Part shown: positions 14,626-22,720 of the stretch, one piece after another
Layout: every line of letters starts with the position of its first letter
How positions within the stretch are numbered: position 1 is the stretch's first letter
From: an uncultured Planctomycetaceae bacterium
GTDB lineage: Bacteria; Planctomycetota; Planctomycetia; Pirellulales; Pirellulaceae
Assembly (NCBI GenBank): GCA_903863885.1
Contig: CAIPEB010000438.1
Coordinates: forward strand, 1 to 64,000
DNA length: 64,000 nucleotides
Direction: 5' to 3'
Notes under the pieces: model-generated
Seen by the model: the letters and a program-made list of their open reading frames with translations, nothing else
The model's database searches: none
Told to the model about the DNA's origin: nothing
Translations under genes and position numbers: made by a program

Positions 14626-15405
14626 TCAAGTCTGCAGAGTGATGTCCACGAAATTGTGCGGTGGCCAGGGGCCGTTGAAGTCAAACGCAAAATGGTGGTC
14701 AAAAAACTTCGCGGCGGCGAACACACCCTCTTCGAATGCTTTCTGCTGTCCGCGCTCAATGAGGCAGGCCAGGTTCATCACCTCGCGCTCGTCGCGGGGC
14801 TTGTTCTCCTTCACCTCGAAGCACTGGGGGCCGAGCACGCTCAGCACCTGCGCAATGTGGTGTTCGCGATCCTGCAGCAGGGCGCGGTCAAAGGTCCTCC
14901 CCAGCTCGATCTTCTCGTCCTGCGTCGGCTCGCGGCTGGTGCGGAACAGGCTGTCCCGCAACAGCTTCAGATCGGCATGCGTATCGACGAAGTACTCGAA
15001 GATGTTGGGCACGTCCCAACAGACGCGCAGACCCATCTCGACCTTGCCGGCAAAGCGATCGAGCTGCTCGCCAAACGCTTCTTCATTCTTGTCCAGGATG
15101 CGCTGCACGGCGTCGCCGCCGTCCGCCACGACACCGAAAGCCATCGGCAGGATCGTCTCGGTCTGCAGCAGCCGCTTGAGCACTTCGTGATGCGCGGCAA
15201 GCCGGCGGCGCTCGGGACGCAGCCGCTCGTTCGGAATGTCGCTGACCACGGCGGCAACTCGCGATTTGCCGATGGTGTACACCATCCCGCCGTCGATCCC
15301 GAACGGCCCGAACTCGTCTTGAGTCGGCCGCGAGATGATGGCGTAAAGGTAACGACCGGTGACTTTGCTGGACTTCTGCGGCTTTTCAAGGGCGCTGGCG
15401 GACAT
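14626..15405 (-). CDS. gvpF: Gas vesicle protein GvpF/GvpL
   Basis: A 259-residue member of the GvpF/L family and the most canonical of three in the window. The N-terminus reads GRYLYAIISRP, the middle has HHEVLKRLLQTETILPMAFG and the C-terminus NGPWPPHNFVDI, all family hallmarks. GvpF is a two-domain protein that binds GvpA and is found on the gas-facing side or in early assembly complexes. GAGTCC lies before the ATG. It precedes gvpG as in most clusters. Confidence 0.94.
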   Translation of the reverse strand: MSASALEKPQKSSKVTGRYLYAIISRPTQDEFGPFGIDGGMVYTIGKSRVAAVVSDIPNERLRPERRRLAAHHEVLKRLLQTETILPMAFGVVADGGDAVQRILDKNEEAFGEQLDRFAGKVEMGLRVCWDVPNIFEYFVDTHADLKLLRDSLFRTSREPTQDEKIELGRTFDRALLQDREHHIAQVLSVLGPQCFEVKENKPRDEREVMNLACLIERGQQKAFEEGVFAAAKFFDHHFAFDFNGPWPPHNFVDITLQT

Positions 15406-15453
15406 GAGAGGGACTCCTGAGTGGGGGCGCCGCGAGGCGCAACTTGCAATGCT

Positions 15454-15765
15454 TCAATAACGGATCTCTTTGGCCTTGATGCGCCGGCCGGTATCGGGCG
15501 GCGTTTGGGGACAGACGATGCCCACCATGTCCGGTTCTTTGACAAATCCCTGCAGGCGATGCTCTTTGGCGGCGATCTCTTTCAGCCGCTCCACGATCTC
15601 CGCCTGACGACGGGCCGCGGCCGTGAGTTCCTTGTTCAGACGCTCCTTCTCATTCGCCAGTGCCGACAACTCCAACAGGGCGCCTGCCGCGGTGCGAGTC
15701 CGCCGCAAATCGACCAGGGACCCCATCGTCTTGACACCGCGAAGCGTTTTTCTTGCGCCGCTCAT
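15454..15765 (-). CDS. Short coiled-coil protein, first gene of the sigma-54-driven gvp unit
   Basis: A 103-residue protein I cannot assign to a family. After a basic N-terminus, residues about 28-70 are a coiled coil (LLELSALANEKERLNKELTA, then RRQAEIVERLKEIAAKEHRL), followed by a conserved-looking tail with PDMVGIVCPQTPPDTGRRIK. AAAGG lies about 7 bases upstream of the ATG. It is the first gene behind the sigma-54 site at 15909-15925 and is followed by gvpF after 48 bases. A structural or adaptor role in vesicle assembly is likely but unproven. Confidence 0.75.
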   Translation of the reverse strand: MSGARKTLRGVKTMGSLVDLRRTRTAAGALLELSALANEKERLNKELTAAARRQAEIVERLKEIAAKEHRLQGFVKEPDMVGIVCPQTPPDTGRRIKAKEIRY

Positions 15766-16095
15766 CGCAAGGACCTTTCATGCCCGAGAAGAACCGACCG
15801 GGGACAACCGCTTGACCGCTGACGTGAGGAAAGGGGACATACATCCGTTCCGCGCCGGCGAACGTCCAGGGACCGACTCCGGCGCGCTCGCTTGGCAATC
15901 GCACCTTGAGCGAACGCCGTGCCAATCCAGCGGGGGGCAGGCAGCCGCTCGCCGAACTGACGGCCGACCAGGGAATTGGGCCGCGATCGTGCCTGCCGGT
16001 CACTCAGGATGCGGGTATCCCATCGCCGTCGCGGGAGCGGAAAATACCACTGAGCGGGTTCGCATGCCCACTGGCCCGACCACAGAAGTGGGTTG
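15766..16095. other. Intergenic control region inside the gvp cluster
   Basis: This 330-base gap separates the histidine kinase from the coiled-coil gene in an otherwise tightly packed run. No convincing gene fits in it; open frames here are short and run into neighbours. It holds a near-consensus sigma-54 promoter, leaving about 170 bases upstream of that site for enhancer-type sites of the NtrC-like regulator. I looked for a clear inverted repeat there and saw only weak candidates. Confidence 0.6.
15909..15925 (-). promoter_or_regulatory. Sigma-54 (-24/-12) promoter of the gvp structural unit
   Basis: The minus strand reads TTGGCACGGCGTTCGCT against the consensus TTGGCACG-N4-TTGCW. The -24 block is perfect, and the GG to GC spacing is exactly 10 bases; the only core change is TCGC for TTGC. 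Transcription would begin near 15898, about 130 bases before the first gene. An NtrC-type activator gene (19273-20757) lies in the same cluster, as this promoter class requires. Confidence 0.8.
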
Positions 16096-17685
16096 TCATG
16101 CCGCGTCGTAGTCGCCGCGTTCCCTGCCCAGCGGCAGCATGACTTTGACGGTCGTCCCCTGGCCCTCCTGGCTGGCAATCTCGATCTTCCCGGCGTGCTG
16201 CTGCACGATGGTGTGGCAGATCGACAACCCCAGCCCGGTACCCTGGCCCAGCGGCATGGTGGTGAAGAAAGGATCAAAGACCTTCCGCAGGTGCGCCGCC
16301 GGAATGCCGCAGCCGACGTCGGCCACAAATAGCAACGCGTGCGAGTCGGTGAATTCCACCGTAACCGCCACGTTGCCGCTCCGCCCCGCCATCGAATGCA
16401 CTGCGTTCAGCACCAGGTTCGTGACCAGCTGCTGCAGCAGGCACGCGTTCCCGTGCACGACGACGGGGTCTTCCGGAAACTGCGTCAGCAAATCGTGCTT
16501 GGCCATCGCTCCCTGCTTGGCTACCGCCGCAAGAGCTTCCGTAATGATCGGGCGCAGATCAAGATCCGTTTTCCTGCCCTTGTCCGGAGGCCGCGCGAAC
16601 GAGAGCAGGCCTTCGATGATGCCGGCCATCCGAACGACGCCGTGACAGATCCGCTGGACGCATTCCTCGGCGCCGTCCGGCGGCAGGGAATTGTCCTGCA
16701 GCAACTGGGCGGCGGCGGAGACCACGGCCAGCGGATTGCGGAGTTCGTGGGCGATGCCGCCGGCGAGCACCCCGAGCGACGCCAGTTTCTCGTTCTGCAG
16801 CAGCTGGGCCTCGAATTCGCGGCGTTCCGTGAGATCTCGGCCGACCGCCACCAGCGCGATCACCCGCCCGTCCGCATCGCGCATCGCCGAGAATACCCAC
16901 GAGATCGGTATGATCGCGCCGCTGCGGCTGTTCAGATCCACCTCGACGGGTTCGGTCCGTCCATGTTGGCGAACACGATCCAGGACATCGGACAGCAGCT
17001 GCCGATGCGACTCGACTCCCAGATCGCAGAGCGGGCGATCGCAGACCTCGTAGGCCTCGAAACCGAGCACATGCCCGGCAGCCGTGTTCCACGTCAGGAT
17101 CTCGCCCGAGGGACGCAGCGACAGGACGATATCGCTCGCGCTCTCGATCACACTGGCCAAGTGCCGCTCCGCGTGCCGGGCTTCCTCGCCGAGCCGGATC
17201 ATGTCGGTGATGTCTTCCATCAGCAACATCACGGCGTCGACTTTTCCGTCGCCGGGGAAGGGGATCAAGCTGTAGTAATACGTGCGTGAAGGCAGCCCCG
17301 GGGCGCGATAGACCAGCCGCTCTCCCTCGGTCGCCTTGCCGCTGCGAAACACCTCGGTGACACGCCGCCGAAAATTCAACTCCTGATAAATCACGGTCGG
17401 AAAGACTTCTTCAAGCCGCCGCCCGAGCACCGCGGAATGCGCCAGTCGCGACTTGGACAGGAACTTGTGATTGGCCAGCACGATCCGCAACTGAGGGTCG
17501 AGCAGCAGGACCGAGGAGGGAATACGGTCGAGCACCATGAGGCACAGTCGACTGTCCCGCGTCGGATCCAATCCTTCGAGCAGCGCGCCGACCATCGCCG
17601 GACTTGGCACGCGACACTCTCCCCCCGCGGTTGTCTCGACGGAGGGAGAGCCCTGATTTTCAGGCGCCCGCCAATGCGACGTCAT
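16096..17685 (-). CDS. PAS-domain sensor histidine kinase
   Basis: The ATG at 17685 overlaps the preceding GvpF/L stop by four bases; an open frame further upstream is a shadow of that gene. The 529-residue product has no membrane segment. It has two PAS domains (about 50-160, RIPSSVLLLDPQLRIVLANH; and about 175-290, with a DLTERREFE exit), a HisKA helix with phospho-His H313 (AHELRNPL), N-box N423/N427 (TNLVLNAV), G1 box DVGCGIP (456-462) and G2 box GTGLGLS (482-488). This is the NtrB/AtoS/ZraS-like class that phosphorylates NtrC-type regulators, and such a regulator lies three genes upstream in the same unit. The signal is cytoplasmic and unknown; redox, oxygen or nitrogen status are possibilities. 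Confidence 0.92.
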   Translation of the reverse strand: MTSHWRAPENQGSPSVETTAGGECRVPSPAMVGALLEGLDPTRDSRLCLMVLDRIPSSVLLLDPQLRIVLANHKFLSKSRLAHSAVLGRRLEEVFPTVIYQELNFRRRVTEVFRSGKATEGERLVYRAPGLPSRTYYYSLIPFPGDGKVDAVMLLMEDITDMIRLGEEARHAERHLASVIESASDIVLSLRPSGEILTWNTAAGHVLGFEAYEVCDRPLCDLGVESHRQLLSDVLDRVRQHGRTEPVEVDLNSRSGAIIPISWVFSAMRDADGRVIALVAVGRDLTERREFEAQLLQNEKLASLGVLAGGIAHELRNPLAVVSAAAQLLQDNSLPPDGAEECVQRICHGVVRMAGIIEGLLSFARPPDKGRKTDLDLRPIITEALAAVAKQGAMAKHDLLTQFPEDPVVVHGNACLLQQLVTNLVLNAVHSMAGRSGNVAVTVEFTDSHALLFVADVGCGIPAAHLRKVFDPFFTTMPLGQGTGLGLSICHTIVQQHAGKIEIASQEGQGTTVKVMLPLGRERGDYDAA

Positions 17686-18422
17686 GATTGCCACCTCGGC
17701 GTCTTCCAGGCTGCGAAGCTGTATGGCGGCCAGGGACCGGTAAGCAGCAAACGGTCCGGCGAGTCTTCCTGCAACTGCGCGAATGCCTGGCGAAAACCAG
17801 CGAGCGCCGCGCGCGAAACCAGAAAACACAACGACCCGGAACCACCCGGACCCGCCGGAGGTGGTTCGGCCACCGAGTCGATCGACCACCCTGCAAATGC
17901 CAGGCCGCACCGCTGCACCGCCTGTTCAAAAACTCGCCGGCTGCGATCATGGCCGTCGAATCGTCGCCGGCGCTGCGCAAGATAGGCCAAGCCGGCGGAA
18001 GCGGCCGAGATCGCGGGCGATGCGGATGCCGGTTGGTCTGCGGCAATCTCGCCATCGGGTTCGGCGGGAAGCACCCGGAGTCCCATCTCGACACAGCCCT
18101 CGACCCGCCGCAGGCCCTCCTGCAGCGATATCGAGTTGCGGCTGAGCAGTTGCCGAAGCTCTTCCTCCCGATCCAGCCAATAGCCGTATCGCATCGGGAG
18201 CACCGTGACCCGCTGGAACAACGCCTCGACGACGCCCGCGTAAGCCATGAGATCCGATACGGAGGGGACCGCTCCCGCCGATTGGCTCGGTCCGGCCGGA
18301 GACCAGGCGGCTGCCAGCGGTCCCGCACTGACCGTGGCCAGCGGAGTCCCGTCCCCCCCCGCTGCCTGTGCGGCCTGCAGCGTGTCTCGGCTCCAGAAAA
18401 TGCCGTACACCAGGTGTTTCAC
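17682..18422 (-). CDS. Gas vesicle protein GvpF/L paralogue
   Basis: Start set at the GTG at 18422, which overlaps the preceding stop by four bases (GTGA) and gives the family-like beginning MKHLVYGIFWS; an ATG further upstream would overlap the neighbour by 49 bases. The 246-residue protein has the GvpF/L pattern: AGVVEALFQRVTVLPMRYGY in the middle, VEGCVEMGLRVL, and the terminal LTGPWPPYSFA. It is more divergent than the copy at 14626 and lies between another GvpF/L gene and the histidine kinase. GvpF/L proteins interact with each other and with GvpA during early assembly. Confidence 0.88.
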   Translation of the reverse strand: MKHLVYGIFWSRDTLQAAQAAGGDGTPLATVSAGPLAAAWSPAGPSQSAGAVPSVSDLMAYAGVVEALFQRVTVLPMRYGYWLDREEELRQLLSRNSISLQEGLRRVEGCVEMGLRVLPAEPDGEIAADQPASASPAISAASAGLAYLAQRRRRFDGHDRSRRVFEQAVQRCGLAFAGWSIDSVAEPPPAGPGGSGSLCFLVSRAALAGFRQAFAQLQEDSPDRLLLTGPWPPYSFAAWKTPRWQS

Positions 18423-19249
18423 GGCGACTCGTCCCCCCAGCGCGGACAGAAGTTGAAGGGAGGCCACGGCCCCGTGATTTCGAGCGTCAAGCCACGGTCA
18501 CGATGCGCGGCCTGAACTCGCTCCGCGTAGTCCCGGAAAGCGCCGACCGACACTCGGGGCAGCAGCAGCGCGGCATGCAGGATCATCTCCCGCCCCGAAT
18601 CGTCGGGCGGACGGCTGCCGAGCGGTCGGACCTCCACCGCAGGTGCCGTCAGGTCGGCGGCCAGCGACTCGGCCAGCGTTCGCCCCAATTGCCGCGCCCG
18701 CTCCTGGATCTCCGCCTGAAGCCGCTTTTCCTGGAAATAACGGGCACCCGGCGCTGCGGGGAGCCTCTGGCGCCGCTCAGCAAGCGCCGGATCGCTGAGT
18801 GCCACCCATTGCTCCGCCGCTTCCGAGTGCAGATAGCCTTTGAGCGACCATTCTTCCAGTTCCCGCATGCGGTCGAGAAACTGCGAGATCTCGCCGAGTC
18901 TCGGCCGCATGAACTCGAGCAGCGCCGCTTCCGATGAGAATATCGCCCCGAAACGCACCGGCAGCACGGGCCCCCGCGCCAGGTGCTTCTCGATCACCTG
19001 CTCATGAGCCAGGGCGCGCGGAATCACCCACTGCGAATCCTGCAAGTGAGCTTCGGCCGCCGGCCCCTGCCAGTCCGCCAGCGGCACGGTCGAAAACACG
19101 GCCGCAACCTCCCCCGCGATCAGCCTGCCCCGGCCCGAGGACTCGACGTCCGGCGGCTCGGCGGGAACCCCCGGTGGCGTGAAGCAATACAGGTAAACGC
19201 CGCGTCCGCTGAGAGACTGCTCGCACGTCTCCTGAATTGACGGAAACAT
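18419..19249 (-). CDS. Gas vesicle protein GvpF/L paralogue
   Basis: Start at the ATG at 19249 with GGGAG 7 bases upstream; a longer frame would overlap the NtrC gene. The 276-residue product starts with GRGVYLYCFTPPGV, has ALAHEQVIEKHLARGPVLPV followed by RFGAIFSSE, and ends in ITGPWPPFNF, all GvpF/L features. It is coupled by a 4-base overlap to the next GvpF/L gene. Having it in the same transcription unit as the two-component regulators could let the cell link regulator and assembly-factor supply. Confidence 0.9.
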   Translation of the reverse strand: MFPSIQETCEQSLSGRGVYLYCFTPPGVPAEPPDVESSGRGRLIAGEVAAVFSTVPLADWQGPAAEAHLQDSQWVIPRALAHEQVIEKHLARGPVLPVRFGAIFSSEAALLEFMRPRLGEISQFLDRMRELEEWSLKGYLHSEAAEQWVALSDPALAERRQRLPAAPGARYFQEKRLQAEIQERARQLGRTLAESLAADLTAPAVEVRPLGSRPPDDSGREMILHAALLLPRVSVGAFRDYAERVQAAHRDRGLTLEITGPWPPFNFCPRWGDESP

Positions 19250-19272
19250 CTGCAATCTCCCGCAAACCGTGC

Positions 19273-20757
19273 TCACTCGTCGGTCCCGGATCGACTCCAC
19301 TCCAACGGAATGAGCTTGTACTGCTTGGCCTTGATCCGGATCGTCTTGTAGTCCATGTGCAGCATCATCGCAGCCCGCTTCAAGTTCCCGTGAGTCTTCT
19401 TGAGGTACCGCTCCAGGATCGAGCGTTCCGCGCTGCACGTGATGTCATGCACCATCTCTTTGAATGTCGCTTCATCGACGGACTCCGCTGCGACGGACTC
19501 CGATCCGATGGAAACCGGCAGGGAGGAAAGTGGCGGGGCAAGCGGCACGGCTGCCTCGGTTTCCTCCCGCGGCTCGACGATCTCGGCCAGTTGCAGATGC
19601 TCCTCGGTAATCGTGGATTCCGCCAACAGGACCGCTCGCCGCACGACGTTGCGCAACTCGCGGACATTGCCGGGCCAGGAATGTGCGAGGAGGGCCTCGA
19701 CAGCCGCGTCGGTCATCAGCATCGGCGAGCGGTGCAGTTCCTTGCAGGTCCAGTCCAGGAACCTCTTCGCCAGGAATATGACGTCTTCGGGACGCTGACG
19801 AAGCGGCGGGATCGTCGTGCTGAGTTCATTCAGCCGGTAGTACAGGTCGCGGCGGAACTCGCCCTTTTCGACCAGACTCGCCAGGTCTTCATTCGTCGCC
19901 GCGACGACCCGCACATCGAGTTCGACCGGAGCGGTGCCGCCGATATGGTGAATCACGCGCTCCTGCAGCGCGCGCAGCAGCTTTGCCTGCATCGCCAGCG
20001 GCAGGTTGCCGATCTCGTCGAAGAAAAGCGTGCCGCCCATCGCGGCCTCGAAGCAGCCGACCCGGGCATGATCGGCCCCCGTGAACGCGCCCTTTTCATG
20101 CCCGAACAGTTCGCTTTCGATCAGCGTCGCCGGGATTGCCCCGCAATCAACCGCCACAAACGGACCGGACGACCGCCGGCTCAGCCGATGAACGGCCTGA
20201 GCCACCAGCTCCTTGCCCACGCCCGTCTCGCCGTGGATGATCATTGTGAAGTCCGACGCCGCGACGCGTTCAATCCGCGAGACGACGTTTTGGATGGCAG
20301 CACTGGGCCCCATGACCTCCCTGAGCAGAAATCCGTCCAGCGGCGAAACCCGCTTGACACCGCTCTGCTTGCGGGGGCGTCCGGCCAGCGCCATGCGAAC
20401 GGCCAGCGTCACATCGTCATTCTTGAACGGCTTTGTCAGAATGCCGTCGGCCGCATGCTCGCCGGCCTCGACCGCCACGTCCTCGCTGCCGTGCCCGGTG
20501 ACCATGATCACGGGCAGGGAAGCGTTCAGCTGTCGAACCGAGCGGAGAACCTCCAGCCCGTTCATCCCCGGCATCACAAGGTCCAACAGCAGCACATCGG
20601 CCAGACCTTCACGGACCATCCGCAACGCGGCCTGTCCATTTTCGGCCGCCAATGGCTCAAAGCCCTCTTTCCGCAGAACCGCTGTCAAAGCCCATCGAAT
20701 GCCCGCGTCATCGTCAGCGATCAATACTCGCGAGGGCTGTGCTGTAGTCCGGCTCAC
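19273..20757 (-). CDS. NtrC-type sigma-54-dependent response regulator
   Basis: A 494-residue protein with the complete NtrC plan. The receiver (8-125) has DD at 15-17, phospho-Asp D59 (LLLDLVMPG) and K109 (LTKPF). The AAA+ domain (about 145-380) has Walker A GETGVGKE (176-183), the sigma-54-contacting GAFTGA loop (223-228), Walker B GGTLFFDE and the WPGNVREL motif. The Fis-type helix-turn-helix is at about 440-482. It starts at a GTG overlapping the preceding stop by four bases. GAFTGA is intact, so it should activate sigma-54 promoters; the sites at 15909 and 10089 are the obvious local targets. An equivalent regulator (GvrA) is known for Serratia gas vesicles, as I recall. Confidence 0.95.
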   Translation of the reverse strand: MSRTTAQPSRVLIADDDAGIRWALTAVLRKEGFEPLAAENGQAALRMVREGLADVLLLDLVMPGMNGLEVLRSVRQLNASLPVIMVTGHGSEDVAVEAGEHAADGILTKPFKNDDVTLAVRMALAGRPRKQSGVKRVSPLDGFLLREVMGPSAAIQNVVSRIERVAASDFTMIIHGETGVGKELVAQAVHRLSRRSSGPFVAVDCGAIPATLIESELFGHEKGAFTGADHARVGCFEAAMGGTLFFDEIGNLPLAMQAKLLRALQERVIHHIGGTAPVELDVRVVAATNEDLASLVEKGEFRRDLYYRLNELSTTIPPLRQRPEDVIFLAKRFLDWTCKELHRSPMLMTDAAVEALLAHSWPGNVRELRNVVRRAVLLAESTITEEHLQLAEIVEPREETEAAVPLAPPLSSLPVSIGSESVAAESVDEATFKEMVHDITCSAERSILERYLKKTHGNLKRAAMMLHMDYKTIRIKAKQYKLIPLEWSRSGTDE

Positions 20758-21389
20758 GGCGTCCCCTCCTGTGTCTTCACAAGGCTCTCTTCAGTTGCCA
20801 GCTTGCGGATGCGGATGCCAGCCGGCAGATGCGGATCCAATGAGTGCAACATGCCGAGAAACAGCAGGCCCGTTTCGCCAACTTGCAGCGTGTCGTTGAT
20901 GCGGCTCGCGATAAAAGCGTCCCGGCGTTCCAGCGTGCGGCGACTTGCGTCCTGCTGACTGCGGCCGACTGTCCTGGAGCCGCCGCTCTCCATGGAACAC
21001 AGCACCTGTTGGGCCAGTTCATATTCCGCCAGCAGCAGCTCGGTGGACTCCGTGCCCATCAGCTGTGCGCCCCGCCCGATCAGGTCCAGCAGCAATTGAT
21101 GGTTCTGACTTCCGGCTCCGGCGAGATCCTGCACGATCTTGGCCTCGTGACCGCAGGCCGGCAGACCATCCTGATAAAGCCGGACTCGGCGATAATCCAG
21201 ATTCAGCAAGTCCAGATTCTCGCGAATCTGCTGCCAACGCGCGTCGACAGACCGCACGTGCTGTTCCCACTTCTGCTTGCCCACTCGCCGAATGTAGAGC
21301 CGGCGTATGGACTCGCTCATGCTGCCCTGGTCCACCTGCGAATGGATTATCGGAACCCAGATGACGTCTCGCACCATGTCGTCTGCCAT
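20754..21389 (-). CDS. Conserved unknown protein, first gene of the gas vesicle run
   Basis: A 211-residue cytoplasmic protein that I do not recognise by name. It begins VIWVPIIHSQVDQGSMSESI, has a WEQHVRSVDARWQQIRENLD helix, then YRRVRLYQDGLPACGHEAKI, and ends with RRDAFIASRINDTLQVGETG and LLFLGMLHSLDPHLP. The two histidines at the ends of the hydrophobic strands (VPIIH and LGMLH) look like a conserved pair, reminiscent of a hydrolase or metal site, though this is speculation. It is translationally coupled (4-base overlap) to the NtrC-type regulator, so it is probably part of the signalling or stress-sensing input. Confidence 0.8.
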   Translation of the reverse strand: MADDMVRDVIWVPIIHSQVDQGSMSESIRRLYIRRVGKQKWEQHVRSVDARWQQIRENLDLLNLDYRRVRLYQDGLPACGHEAKIVQDLAGAGSQNHQLLLDLIGRGAQLMGTESTELLLAEYELAQQVLCSMESGGSRTVGRSQQDASRRTLERRDAFIASRINDTLQVGETGLLFLGMLHSLDPHLPAGIRIRKLATEESLVKTQEGTP

Positions 21390-21627
21390 GGTCCACTCCG
21401 ACCGTTTTCAGGGCGGGATTCGTCAACGCAGTAGTCGTCACGGCGCGGATAGCGGCTGCACCGGCTCCCCCTTTTCCGGCAGAACCGCACAGCAAGGCAC
21501 GCGAATTCACCAACCGAAATCCGGAGTCGCCAAACTTCCCCACCCAAAACCCCGGTGCCGCAGACAATTGGGCGCTCAAAATTAAAGATTGCCACCTAGC
21601 ACCCGATTACGTGCGCAGAACTCCCAT

Positions 21628-21656
21628 AATCTACAACTGCGAAAAATTAATACCAA
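21628..21656 (-). promoter_or_regulatory. Possible sigma-70 promoter upstream of the regulator operon
   Basis: On the minus strand TTGGTA (complement of 21651-21656) is followed after 17 bases by TAGATT (complement of 21628-21633); each hexamer matches the housekeeping consensus at four of six positions with ideal spacing. It would start transcription near 21621, about 230 bases before the first gene. The match is modest and the DNA is AT-rich, so chance is possible. Confidence 0.3.
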
Positions 21657-22293
21657 TGGGTAAATTGCGACATTCTCTATGGGGACGCGACTATCCTGCG
21701 ACTCTATTGATTATTAATACCGCCACGGATTATCAACTCTGCAAAACACCGCATTCTGCATGCCGGGCCGGCAACTGGAAACCGCCACGACGGATCGCGC
21801 AACTCCGACGTGCATCAGAATTGCCAATACCCAAGAAGGCGGCTTTTTTCGATGTTTTCGCAGCGCAGCAGCAGACACGCGACCACACCCGCCGGAAAAC
21901 GCGGACTCGCCGCTCTCACAATTAGCCGCACCCGCAGCACCGCGGATGACCATACACTACCAAGCAGTCTATATATACTGCCACGCGACTAATGTGATTA
22001 AGAAACTCAGTCCGACACGTCAGCAACACTCATTCGAGAGCTACATGAAGTGACCGACTAAGTGCTTTAGAGATGCCTGGACGACTCAAATTGTAAAACA
22101 CTTCCGCAGCACTCTGGTGCTGCACCTTTGGCACCCACGGCTTAATTAGTGCTCCCAGTCCGACCGCAAACAAGGCATAGGGGCCTCCTAATCGTCCAAT
22201 GTTTTATCGCATTCTTCCGAGGCCCGTGCAAGCAGATTGAAACACTCATCCCGAAAGGAGCAGTAGCGGCCACGGGGCATACGCGGTGGAGGT

Positions 22294-22599
22294 TCACCTC
22301 GCAGGATGAAAATGCGGATGCCTGATGCCGGAAATCGGCAGTAGGCAATCGGTTGGATGTTCGTGTTCCTCCAGATTCCATACTTCTTCGCACGAGACGT
22401 CTTCTCTCAGCCGCAGTCGTTCGTCGAGCACATCCCAGGGTTCTTTGGCACCTGGTCGATTCAGTCTGGCCGGATCCGACCGGGCGCGAGCATCCATACC
22501 GCCCGGCGCTCCATCGACGATGACCAGACGCGATGATCTGGCCGGACCAGCGTCGGCCATCCGTACGAACGCCGGGAATTCCTCTGTCGTATTCGACAT
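22294..22599 (-). CDS. Weak hypothetical ORF (possible gene remnant)
   Basis: A 101-codon frame with balanced composition (SNTTEEFPAFVRMADAGPAR at its start, SCEEVWNLEEHEHPTDCLLP near its end) in the GC-rich half of the large gap. The opposite strand is serine-rich, as expected for the antisense of a coding region. No ribosome binding site precedes the ATG and no family is recognised. It may be a remnant of a longer gene or not a gene. Confidence 0.25.
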   Translation of the reverse strand: MSNTTEEFPAFVRMADAGPARSSRLVIVDGAPGGMDARARSDPARLNRPGAKEPWDVLDERLRLREDVSCEEVWNLEEHEHPTDCLLPISGIRHPHFHPAR

Positions 22600-22720
22600 A
22601 CCAATGGAAACGAACGCCGAATTGGCAGTTATCTCGATCGGAATCCAGCGGTTCGTGTCTTATTGAATGAGCGGAGAAGATCGGGATAGGGCCGCAGGAC
22701 TTTGATCGTGGAGGCGCAGT

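Larger units (their letters stand above)
21390..22720. other. 1.3-kb gap upstream of the gas vesicle run
   Basis: From about 21580 to 22250 the DNA is visibly AT-richer than the flanks and stop codons are frequent in all frames; no gene is supported there. From 22290 to 22660 it returns to GC-rich DNA with one weak minus-strand ORF. Small hairpins are present, for example GCAGCAC-TCTG-GTGCTGC at 22106-22123. The stretch separates the gas vesicle cluster from the metabolic region and could be a long regulatory region or a scar of insertion or deletion. Confidence 0.5.

Noticed and set aside
17686-17910. Extension of the histidine kinase frame
   Set aside because: Lies in the GvpF/L gene; the 4-base ATGA overlap marks the start at 17685.
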